In this document: positions 1 to 6,531 of the stretch, in pieces
How the letters are laid out: every line of letters starts with the position of its first letter
Numbering within the stretch: position 1 is the stretch's first letter
NCBI GenBank assembly: GCA_031274855.1
Contig: JAISPO010000094.1
Location: 1 to 9,870, forward strand
DNA: 9,870 nt
Direction: 5' to 3'
From: Zoogloeaceae bacterium
Lineage (GTDB): Bacteria > Pseudomonadota > Gammaproteobacteria > Burkholderiales > Rhodocyclaceae
Program-made: the position numbers and the translations under genes
Notes under the pieces: generated by a model
What the model was told of the DNA's origin: nothing
Database searches by the model: none
The model's input: only the letters and a program-made list of their open reading frames with translations

Positions 1-924
1 TTTGCCTTCTTCTGGCTCCATTCCGGCCTGTGGTACTACCGCGAATGGCAGGATCGCCGGAACGGCAAGCAGGGGCCGCGCATCGACACCCGCGGCATCG
101 TGCTCGACGAGCGCAAGCACTTCGTGCGCTTCCATTGGGGCTGGCGCATCGCTCACCTCTGCTTCGCGCTGATTACCATGACGCTGGTGCTGACCGGAAC
201 GACCGCGCTCTTCGCCGAAAGCTCCTGGGCGCCAACGGTAGCCTCAGCCCTGGGCGGCCCCAAGATACTGGGGATCATCCATCGGGTCGCAGCCTCGCTG
301 TTCGTCGGCATCTTCGTGGTTCATTTCATCTATGTGATGCAGAAGCTGCTGCGCGACAGAACGTTCCGCTGGTTCGGCTCAGATTCGCTGATCCCGAACT
401 GGAAGGACTTCGCCGATTGCTGGGGAATGTTCAAGTGGTTCTTCGGCAAGGGGCCGCGTCCCCTGATGGATCGCTGGACTTATTACGAAAAGTTCGACTA
501 CTGGGCCGTGTTCTGGGGCGTCAATATCATCGGCTGGAGCGGCCTGATGCTGGCCTTCCCGCATGTGACCGCGCAGTTCCTGCCGGGCTGGGTATTCAAC
601 GTCGCCACGCTGGTTCACGGCGAAGAAGCCTTCCTGGCTGCCGTATTCCTCTTCACGGTGCACTTCTTCAACAACCACTTCCGGCCCGACAAGCTGCCGC
701 CGCCCGACGTGGTGATGTTCACCGGCACCCAGTCGCTTGAGGAATTCCGCCACGACCATCCGGCCCAGTATCAGCGTCTGCTGGATTCCGGCGAGTTGCA
801 AAAGCACCTGGTCGATGCGCCGCCGCGTTCCCTGCGCACCGGCTCAACCATCCTCGGCCTCACCCTCATCGTCATCGGCATGATCCTCCTCGTCCTCGTA
901 ACGATAGGGTTCTTCGGGAAGTAA
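1..924 (+). CDS. Membrane cytochrome b (FdhG/b561-like), C-terminal part, 5' truncated by window
   Basis: The frame is open from the first base to the TAA at 922-924, giving 307 visible residues. The GTG at 100 is probably internal: in-frame coding with the end of a membrane helix (FWLHSGLWYY) precedes it. At least four further hydrophobic helices are visible at about residues 49-70, 91-115, 168-186 and 207-224, plus a C-terminal anchor at about 283-304. Histidines fall in helices as in diheme cytochromes b of the formate dehydrogenase gamma/HydC type: H52 (in an R-x2-H pattern after WGWR), H94, H108, H206, H221 and H226. The protein probably carries electrons between the quinone pool and a partner in the inner membrane. 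An extra helix before the b domain fits a fusion with an upstream, perhaps c-type cytochrome, region, but that part lies outside the window. The partner and substrate cannot be named. The gene is convergent with the FeoB-like gene. Seen: frame, helices, histidines. Inferred: heme count and role. Confidence 0.75.
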   Translation, partial: FAFFWLHSGLWYYREWQDRRNGKQGPRIDTRGIVLDERKHFVRFHWGWRIAHLCFALITMTLVLTGTTALFAESSWAPTVASALGGPKILGIIHRVAASLFVGIFVVHFIYVMQKLLRDRTFRWFGSDSLIPNWKDFADCWGMFKWFFGKGPRPLMDRWTYYEKFDYWAVFWGVNIIGWSGLMLAFPHVTAQFLPGWVFNVATLVHGEEAFLAAVFLFTVHFFNNHFRPDKLPPPDVVMFTGTQSLEEFRHDHPAQYQRLLDSGELQKHLVDAPPRSLRTGSTILGLTLIVIGMILLVLVTIGFFGK

Positions 925-938
925 GCCCCCCATCCCAG

Positions 939-963
939 CCTTCCCCCGCGATGCGGGGGAAGG
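939..963. repeat. Strong GC-rich hairpin (11-bp stem, 3-nt loop)
   Basis: An 11-bp perfect inverted repeat (CCTTCCCCCGC / GCGGGGGAAGG) with the loop GAT starts 14 nt after the stop of the cytochrome b gene. Neither strand has a run of T after the stem, so it is not a classical intrinsic terminator. It could still stall transcription or protect the 3' end of the mRNA. It may also be a copy of a dispersed palindromic repeat, which cannot be tested in one window. Confidence 0.6.
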
Positions 964-981
964 AGATGAAAAACCTTTGTC

Positions 982-1001
982 ATTCCCGCGAAAGCGGGAA
1001 T
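982..1001 (+). repeat. Left REP-like palindrome with GAAA tetraloop
   Basis: A perfect 8-bp stem ATTCCCGC / GCGGGAAT closes a GAAA loop on the plus strand. As RNA this would be a GNRA-capped hairpin, a stable form, on transcripts running out of the cytochrome b gene. Confidence 0.7.
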
Positions 1002-1063
1002 CCAAGGTTTTCGTTCCGTTCCAGAAGCATCGCAGAAAAACGACGCACCCCCAACGTCCTTGG

Positions 1064-1083
1064 ATTCCCGCTTTCGCGGGAAC
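1064..1083 (-). repeat. Right REP-like palindrome, inverted copy
   Basis: This is the mirror of the left unit. On the minus strand it reads GTTCCCGC-GAAA-GCGGGAAT, so its GAAA-capped hairpin forms on transcripts leaving the FeoB-like gene, whose stop is 26 nt upstream of it. The outermost base pair becomes G-U in RNA, which is the only difference from the left copy. Each convergent gene therefore runs first into the unit presenting GAAA on its own RNA strand. Confidence 0.65.
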
Positions 1084-1108
1084 GACGAGGGAGTGGGATG
1101 GGGTTAGA

Positions 1109-3142
1109 TCAGAACGCGCTGAGAACGCTCAGCGCAACGCGCACAACGCCTGCGGCGATTAGCGCGATGCCGACCGAGAGGGCGAGCGAGAAGAAAGCCT
1201 CTTTGCGGCCCAGCGCCTTCATCATCATGGCGAACGTGGAAACGCAGGGGACGTAGAAGGTGATGAAAATCAGGAAGGTGACGATCTGAACCGGATCGAG
1301 CAAGGGCACGATGTCCTGCGTGCCGAGCGCCTGATAAACCATCAGCAGCGAGAGTTCCTTGCGCAGCACGCCGAACAGGATAGGCACGCCGAGAACAACC
1401 GGCAGGCCGAGCCACCATGCGGTGATGGGCGTCAGGACGGCATTGATGGCCGCGTCAGCGCCCCAGTAGCCGAGCAGGGCCAGAATGACGCTGCCGACGA
1501 TCAGCAGCGGTGTGACGATGGTGATGATGTCGCGGGTGCGGTTCCATGTTTTCAGCAGCATGTTCCGCCAGACCGGCAGCGCGTAGGGCGGGATTTCCTG
1601 AATCATGCCGGGGGCGGCTTCCGAGAAGCGGGTCGCCAGCACTTTGCCGAGCACGGCAATGACCAGCAGCGCGAGCATGAAAATACCGAACACGCCGAGG
1701 CCGCCGAGATATTTGCCGCCCAGCGCCAGAATGATGGCCGAGCGGGCGGAGCAGGGTACGAAGGTAATCAGCAGGGCAGCGATAACGCGGTCGCGCCCCG
1801 ACGAAGTGGCGGCGGCTGCCGAAATGGCCGGAACATTGCAGCCGAGGCCGATCAGGAAGGGAACTGCGACGCCGCCATGCAGGCCGATTTGATGGAAGCC
1901 GCGGTCGACCACGAAGGCGACGCGATGCATGATGCCCGCTTCTTCAAGCGCCACCAGCAGCAGCACCAGCGGAATCATGTAAGGGACGACAATGCCGATC
2001 AGCCCGATCAAGCCACCGGCGATTGCCTTGCCGACGACACCGGCAGTTGAGGCGGGCTGCCATTCCTGATTCCACGCGGCCAGCTTCGCCGAGGTTATCG
2101 AATCGAGAAAGGCGCTGACTTCGAAAGTGAAAAACAGCACCAGCGCGAAGACGGCGAGGGTGCCGATCAAGCCCCAGCGCGGATGCAGGAACAACTCGTC
2201 CAGCCATCGCTTCCAGCCTTCTTCCTTTGGGCCGATCGGGCTGCTGGCGCTTTCGTAGAGAAGCGCCGCGCGATGGTGGCGGTCGGCGTGAATTTCTTCG
2301 GAAAGACTGCGCGGCAGGCTGCGCTCGGCAATGGCCCGCGCTTCGACGACATCGGGCAGCAGATCGGGGAAATGGCAGGCGAGTTCGTTGAGAAAATAGT
2401 CGTCGTTCTCGGCAAGCTGATAAAGCAGCAGCGGACGGGGAACCTGAAACGCCTCGGTCACTTCGGGACGGGCAATCGCCGCGTTTAAATCGCGGAGATT
2501 GTCGATGAGATGCGGGCTGGCCGGTTGCGGCAGCGGGCAAAGACGCTCGCGGGCCGATTGCACAGCGGCCTCAAAAAGCGCGCGTATGCCTTTCCCCATG
2601 TGGGCGACAGTCGGAATCACCGGAATGCCGAGCTTTTCCGAAAGGGCGGGGATGTTGATGAAAATGCCCTTGGCATTCGCCTCATCCATACGGTTGAGCG
2701 CAATCACCATCGGCCTGCCGAGCAGCGAAAGCTCCATCGCCAGTTCGAGATCGCGTTCAAGCATGGTGGCGTCCACCACCTGAATCAGCACGTCGGGCGC
2801 GGGGAACGCCGTTGCGGGCTGTTCGGATTCATGGCGGGCGATAACCGGCCAGTGGTCGCCCCAAAGGAGATACATCAGGACGACGCGATCATGCTCATGC
2901 AGATGATGCAGCGTCTCGATGGCGGGCAGATCGACCAGCGAAATCTGATCCAGCCCGACATCGACCAGACATTCCTCATAAGCCCCGCCGACTCCCGCGA
3001 GACGCTCATGCTGAACCGAAGGACTCGCCGCCGCCCGAAAAATGCTGCTCTTGCCGGTATAGCGGCGCCCGGCAAGCGCCACGCGCGGACGGCGTGCGCC
3101 GCGCAACAGCGGACCGCGAAGAGGAATAGTGGCGTTCTGCAT
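1109..3142 (-). CDS. feoB: FeoB-family ferrous iron/divalent metal permease, divergent G domain
   Basis: At 677 residues this is shorter than E. coli FeoB (773). An N-terminal G-protein domain (about 19-200) is followed by a polytopic permease (about 320-677). The P-loop is GRRYTGKS (25-32), the G4 motif is NRMD (150-153), and a G5-like stretch follows at about 178-185. Two motifs are altered: G3 reads DLPA (71-74) instead of DLPG, and the switch-I region reads AGVGGAYEE where FeoB normally has AGVTVE. After DLPA comes a histidine cluster (HHLHEH, 79-84) and a longer insert than usual before VVDA. The permease keeps both FeoB gate signatures, GCNVPA (about 433) and YVPCVSTFA (about 629), so iron(II) or a similar metal is the likely substrate at the inner membrane. 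ATG 3142 is preceded by GAGGT and lies about 25 residues before the P-loop, as expected. No FeoA or FeoC gene adjoins it. It is coupled to the upstream metY-like gene. Family call sure; substrate and GTPase competence uncertain. Confidence 0.88.
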   Translation of the reverse strand: MQNATIPLRGPLLRGARRPRVALAGRRYTGKSSIFRAAASPSVQHERLAGVGGAYEECLVDVGLDQISLVDLPAIETLHHLHEHDRVVLMYLLWGDHWPVIARHESEQPATAFPAPDVLIQVVDATMLERDLELAMELSLLGRPMVIALNRMDEANAKGIFINIPALSEKLGIPVIPTVAHMGKGIRALFEAAVQSARERLCPLPQPASPHLIDNLRDLNAAIARPEVTEAFQVPRPLLLYQLAENDDYFLNELACHFPDLLPDVVEARAIAERSLPRSLSEEIHADRHHRAALLYESASSPIGPKEEGWKRWLDELFLHPRWGLIGTLAVFALVLFFTFEVSAFLDSITSAKLAAWNQEWQPASTAGVVGKAIAGGLIGLIGIVVPYMIPLVLLLVALEEAGIMHRVAFVVDRGFHQIGLHGGVAVPFLIGLGCNVPAISAAAATSSGRDRVIAALLITFVPCSARSAIILALGGKYLGGLGVFGIFMLALLVIAVLGKVLATRFSEAAPGMIQEIPPYALPVWRNMLLKTWNRTRDIITIVTPLLIVGSVILALLGYWGADAAINAVLTPITAWWLGLPVVLGVPILFGVLRKELSLLMVYQALGTQDIVPLLDPVQIVTFLIFITFYVPCVSTFAMMMKALGRKEAFFSLALSVGIALIAAGVVRVALSVLSAF

Positions 3143-3145
3143 GGA

Positions 3146-3150
3146 ACCTC
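3146..3150 (-). promoter_or_regulatory. Ribosome binding site of the FeoB-like gene inside the metY stop
   Basis: On the minus strand GAGGT overlaps the TGA stop of the upstream gene (3151-3149) and lies 3 nt before the ATG at 3142-3140. The spacing is short. The overlap of the stop codon with the binding site suggests that ribosomes finishing the first gene start the second. Confidence 0.55.
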
Positions 3151-4420
3151 AGGTTGCCGCCAAGGCTTGATCGAGGTCGGCTTTGATGTCGTCGATGTGT
3201 TCGAGGCCGATTGACAGGCGCACCATGTCTTCGCTGACACCGGCGGTGGCCAGTTCTTCGGCGTTGAGTTGGCGGTGGGTGGTGGTGGCCGGATGGCAGG
3301 CCAGTGATTTGGCGTCGCCGATGTTGACCAGCCGCGTAATCAGTTTGAGCGCGTCGATGAAACGGGCGCCCGCTTCGCGTCCGCCGTGGATGCCGAAGGT
3401 GAGAATGCCGGCGGGCCGTCCGCCCATGTACTTTTTGGCCAGCGCATGTTCGGGATGGCCGCTCAGACCGGCGTATTTCACCCAGGACACTCGCGGATGA
3501 TCTTTGAGGAAAGTGGCAACCTTGAGCGTGTTGTCGCAATGGCGCTCCACGCGCAGCGGCAGGGTTTCGATGCCTTGCAGGATCAGGAAGGCGCTCATCG
3601 GCGAAAGCGCCGCGCCGGTGTTGCGCAGCGGTACGACGCGGCAGCGCCCGATGAAGGCGGCGGGGCCGAAGGCCTCGCTGTAGTTGACGCCGTGGTAAGA
3701 CGGGTCGGGTTGGGTCAGCACGGCAAAGCGGTCTTTGTGTTTCGCCCACGGGAACTTGCCCGAATCGACGACTGCGCCCGCGATAGTGGTGCCGTGGCCG
3801 CCCATGTATTTGGTCAGCGAATGCACCACGATGTCCGCGCCATGCTCAAAGGGGCGGCACAGCGCGGGCGAGGCGACGGTGTTATCGACGATCAGCGGCA
3901 CGCCGTGACGATGCGCCGCTTCGGCCAGCGCCTGCAAGTCGACGATGTTGCCCGCCGGGTTGCCGATGGATTCGCAATACACCGCGCGTGTGCGGGCGTC
4001 GATCAGCGATTCGAGCTTGGCGATGTCGTTATGCGGCGCGAAGCGCACGGTGATGCCCTGATTCGGCAAGGTGTGCGCGAACAGGTTGTAGGTGCCGCCG
4101 TAGAGCGTGCTGACCGATACGATGTTGTCGCCCGCGCGCGCGATGGTCTGGATCGCGTAAGTGATCGCCGCCATGCCTGAGGCCACCGCCAACGCGCCGA
4201 TGCCGCCTTCGAGCGCGGCCACCCGCGCTTCGAGCGCCGCATTAGTCGGGTTCATGATGCGCGTGTAAATGTTGCCCGGCACTTTCAGGTTGAACAGGTC
4301 GGCGCCGTGCTGCGTGTCGTCGAAAGCGTAGGAGACGGTCTGGTAGATCGGCACCGCCACCGATTTGGTCACGGGGTCGGGGCTATAGCCGGCGTGAATG
4401 GCGAGAGTTTCGAGCTTCAT
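3149..4420 (-). CDS. metY: O-acetylhomoserine sulfhydrylase-type PLP enzyme (MetY)
   Basis: This 423-residue protein belongs to the Cys/Met metabolism PLP-enzyme family (fold type I). MetY enzymes join sulfide to O-acetylhomoserine to give homocysteine in the cytoplasm, a direct-sulfhydrylation route to methionine. The start [16 protein letters not shown] is the typical MetY N-terminus. Further hallmarks are YTRIMNPT (52-59), which contacts the PLP phosphate, SGMAA (81-85), the PLP-ring aspartate in VDNT (D179), and the Schiff-base lysine in [12 protein letters not shown] (K204). The C-terminal part has the substrate-carboxylate region and [10 protein letters not shown] near the end. The length, and the TKYMGGHGT and FGPAAF segments, fit MetY better than the shorter MetB, MetC or MetZ enzymes. 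ATG 4420 has AAGGA (4430-4426) 5 nt upstream. The gene leads a unit with the FeoB-like gene 6 nt downstream and is divergent from the helicase gene. No SAM or SAH riboswitch was recognised upstream. Confidence 0.92.
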   Translation of the reverse strand: MKLETLAIHAGYSPDPVTKSVAVPIYQTVSYAFDDTQHGADLFNLKVPGNIYTRIMNPTNAALEARVAALEGGIGALAVASGMAAITYAIQTIARAGDNIVSVSTLYGGTYNLFAHTLPNQGITVRFAPHNDIAKLESLIDARTRAVYCESIGNPAGNIVDLQALAEAAHRHGVPLIVDNTVASPALCRPFEHGADIVVHSLTKYMGGHGTTIAGAVVDSGKFPWAKHKDRFAVLTQPDPSYHGVNYSEAFGPAAFIGRCRVVPLRNTGAALSPMSAFLILQGIETLPLRVERHCDNTLKVATFLKDHPRVSWVKYAGLSGHPEHALAKKYMGGRPAGILTFGIHGGREAGARFIDALKLITRLVNIGDAKSLACHPATTTHRQLNAEELATAGVSEDMVRLSIGLEHIDDIKADLDQALAAT

Positions 4421-4425
4421 GATTT

Positions 4426-4430
4426 TCCTT
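4426..4430 (-). promoter_or_regulatory. Ribosome binding site of metY
   Basis: Reading the minus strand, AAGGA stands 5 nt before the ATG at 4420. This is a near-ideal site and fixes the metY start. Confidence 0.7.
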
Positions 4431-4458
4431 GTAAGGCAGTTGGAGCTGGATCAGTATT

Positions 4459-6522
4459 TTGGTGGCCGATGGGCGCTTTGTCCAATGTCTTTCGGGATTT
4501 TATTTGCCGCGCCGCCTGACCGGGCCGCTTTTCGGTATTCTCCTGCCTTTACAGGCTTCGTTTTCGCGTGGTGCAACTCTGAATCTTCAGGACATTTTTT
4601 CGGCAGACGGGCCGCTGGCCAAGACGATTGCCGGTTATCGCTTTCGACCGCAGCAGATCGAGATGGCCGAGCGGATCGAAGCGGCGATTCAGGCCAACCA
4701 GGTTTTGGTGGCCGAGGCCGGCACGGGAACGGGCAAGACCTTTGCTTATCTGGCGCCTGCGCTGCTTTCGGGCGGCAAGGTGATTATCGCCACCGGCACC
4801 AAAACCTTGCAGGATCAGCTTTTCAATCGCGATTTACCGGCGATGCGGGATGCGCTCGGCATACCGGCGACGATTGCCCTGCTCAAAGGGCGGGCGAATT
4901 ACGTTTGCCCTTATCACCTGGAACGCGCGCAGAGCGAAGGGCGTTTTCTCAGCCGCGAGGAGGCGGGACATATCCGTACCATCGCCCGCTTTGCCAAGGC
5001 AACGCGCACCGGCGACAAGGCCGAGCTTGCGGCGGTGCCGGAGGATTCCGGCGCGTGGCCGCAGGCGACTTCGACGCGCGAAAATTGTCTCGGTCAGGAT
5101 TGTCCGCATCACAAGGCCTGTTTCGTCATCGCGGCGCGGCGCGAGGCGATGGAGGCGGACATTGTGGTGGTCAATCACCATTTGTTTTTCGCCGATGTGA
5201 TGTTGCGCAGCGACGGCCTTGGCGAGCTTCTACCGGCCTGCAATACTGTGATTTTCGATGAGGCGCATCAGTTGTCTGAGGTCGCGGGTCTGTTCTTCGG
5301 CGAGGCGGTCGGCACTGCGCAACTGATAGAGCTTGCGCGTGATACCCGTCTGGAATCCATCGCGGGCGCGAAGGATTATCTTCCCCTGCCGGAAGCCTGC
5401 CGCACACTCGAAAAGGCCGCCAAAGATTTCCGGCTCGCGTTCCACCGCGAAGGACTGCGCCTGTCCGAAGCGCAGTGGCAGGATCATCCCAATGGCATCG
5501 AGGCGCTGAAAACGCTCGAAGCCGAGTTGGCCGAATTGACGCGCCATCTCGACACGCAGGCCGACCGCTCGGAAGGCTTGGGGAATTGCGCGATGCGCGC
5601 CCATGACCTCGCGCTGCGCATCAAACGCTGGCTGCATCCGCCCGTGAGGGCGGCAGAAGATGAGGAGGGCGACAGCTTCATCAAATGGGCCGAGGTGACG
5701 CATTACTCGGTCACTTTGAATCTGACGCCGCTTTCGATCGCCAACATTTTCCAGCGCCAGATGGAAGGGCATCCCCGCGCGTGGATATTCACCTCGGCGA
5801 CGCTGGCGGTCGGTTCCAGTTTCGATCATTACTGCGGCGAACTGGGCCTCAAGGAAGCCGATACCGGGCTTTGGGGTTCGCCTTTCGACTATGAAAATTG
5901 CGCCATGTTTTATGTGCCGCCGCAAATGCCGGACCCGAACAGCCCCTTCTACCACGAAGCCGTGCTGGAAGCGGCTTGGCCGGTGATCCGTGCGGCAGGC
6001 GGGCGGGCCTTCGTGCTGTGCACGTCGCTGCGGGCCATGCGCCGCATCCATGAGTTGCTCAAGGAAAGATTGGAGCGCGACAAACTTGATTGCCCGCTGA
6101 TGTTGCAGGGGGAGGGATCAAAGACGGAACTCCTCGACCGCTTCCGTTTTCTCGGCAACGCCATTCTGGTGGCGAGCCAGAGTTTCTGGGAAGGCGTGGA
6201 TGTGCGCGGCGAAGCGCTTTCGCTGGTGGTGATCGACAAACTGCCTTTTGCGCCGCCCGACGATCCGGTGCTCTCCGCCCGCATCGAGCATCTCAAGCGG
6301 CAGGGCCGCAACGCTTTCTACGAGTACCAGTTGCCCCGTGCGGTCATCAGCATGAAGCAGGGGGCGGGACGCTTGATCCGCGATGAAACGGATAGAGGCG
6401 TGTTGATGGTCTGCGACCCGCGCCTTGTCGAAAAACCCTATGGCAAGCGCATTTGGAAAAGCCTGCCCGCCATGCGGCGAACGCGGGAAATCGGCGATGT
6501 CGAGGCGTTTTTCAAGCGTTAA
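4459..6522 (+). CDS. yoaA: YoaA/DinG-type Fe-S DNA helicase (XPD-like, superfamily 2)
   Basis: This is an ATP-dependent 5'-3' helicase of the XPD/DinG/YoaA group, acting in DNA repair in the cytoplasm. Numbered from TTG 4459, it has a Q-motif-like RFRPQQIEMA (61-70), Walker A EAGTGTGKT (86-94), the motif Ia TGTKTLQDQL, a four-cysteine iron-sulfur site (C150, C210, C215, C221), and the DEAH box (267-270). The C-terminal RecA-like half has FTSATL, the motif V SFWEGVDVRGE and the motif VI QGAGRLIRDETDRG. The start is unclear: there is no in-frame ATG before the conserved LNLQDIFSADG segment. Candidates are TTG 4459, GTG 4462, TTG 4504 and CTG 4579. The last fits family N-termini best, because residues 1-40 look non-conserved. 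The outermost start is given here. The length of 647-687 residues fits YoaA (636 in E. coli). The next gene follows after 9 nt. Family sure; yoaA versus another DinG-family name less so. Confidence 0.88.
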   Translation: MVADGRFVQCLSGFYLPRRLTGPLFGILLPLQASFSRGATLNLQDIFSADGPLAKTIAGYRFRPQQIEMAERIEAAIQANQVLVAEAGTGTGKTFAYLAPALLSGGKVIIATGTKTLQDQLFNRDLPAMRDALGIPATIALLKGRANYVCPYHLERAQSEGRFLSREEAGHIRTIARFAKATRTGDKAELAAVPEDSGAWPQATSTRENCLGQDCPHHKACFVIAARREAMEADIVVVNHHLFFADVMLRSDGLGELLPACNTVIFDEAHQLSEVAGLFFGEAVGTAQLIELARDTRLESIAGAKDYLPLPEACRTLEKAAKDFRLAFHREGLRLSEAQWQDHPNGIEALKTLEAELAELTRHLDTQADRSEGLGNCAMRAHDLALRIKRWLHPPVRAAEDEEGDSFIKWAEVTHYSVTLNLTPLSIANIFQRQMEGHPRAWIFTSATLAVGSSFDHYCGELGLKEADTGLWGSPFDYENCAMFYVPPQMPDPNSPFYHEAVLEAAWPVIRAAGGRAFVLCTSLRAMRRIHELLKERLERDKLDCPLMLQGEGSKTELLDRFRFLGNAILVASQSFWEGVDVRGEALSLVVIDKLPFAPPDDPVLSARIEHLKRQGRNAFYEYQLPRAVISMKQGAGRLIRDETDRGVLMVCDPRLVEKPYGKRIWKSLPAMRRTREIGDVEAFFKR

Positions 6523-6531
6523 ACTAGCGGC

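Larger units (their letters stand above)
979..1086. repeat. REPIN-like element: two inverted 29-nt palindromic repeats
   Basis: Positions 979-1007 and the reverse complement of 1058-1086 match at 28 of 29 bases, separated by 50 nt of unrelated sequence. Each copy contains its own palindrome, so the whole is a pair of REP-type units in opposite orientation, the layout called REPIN or BIME. The core fits ATTCCC-N8-GGGAAT, the pattern of the neisserial dRS3 repeat, and similar repeats occur in other proteobacteria. It lies between the stops of two convergent genes, a usual place for such elements. No obvious target-site duplication flanks it and no transposase lies in the window. If mobile, it would depend on an enzyme elsewhere, such as a REP-associated tyrosine transposase. 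Whether it is multicopy in this genome is inference. Confidence 0.75.

Noticed and set aside
100..924. GTG at 100 as the true start of the cytochrome b gene
   Set aside because: The same frame is open to position 1 and encodes membrane-helix and linker sequence, with no convincing ribosome site before 100. A start outside the window is more likely.
951..1256. Plus-strand open frames at 951-1256 and 977-1162 across the repeat region
   Set aside because: They translate the palindromic repeat into SFPRKRES-type peptides, a common spurious product of this kind of repeat, and then run antisense over the end of the FeoB-like gene. No ribosome site or family motif.
2510..3214. Plus-strand 234-residue open frame opposite the FeoB-like gene
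   Set aside because: It is antisense to the conserved G domain and metY end, with low-complexity Arg/Ala/Gly-rich composition typical of GC-rich shadows.
3006..3749. Minus-strand 247-residue open frame overlapping metY and feoB
   Set aside because: It is a shifted-frame shadow rich in Arg, Pro and His. The true frames carry clear family motifs.
4421..4578. Possible SAM/SAH riboswitch or clear sigma-70 promoters between metY and the helicase
   Set aside because: No riboswitch core was recognised on the metY strand. TTGTCC (4478) and TATTTG (4501) are 17 nt apart, but the -10 match is only three of six, too weak to list.
5230..6051. Minus-strand 273-residue open frame inside the helicase gene
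   Set aside because: Antisense shadow of well-conserved helicase motifs. No recognisable domain or start context.
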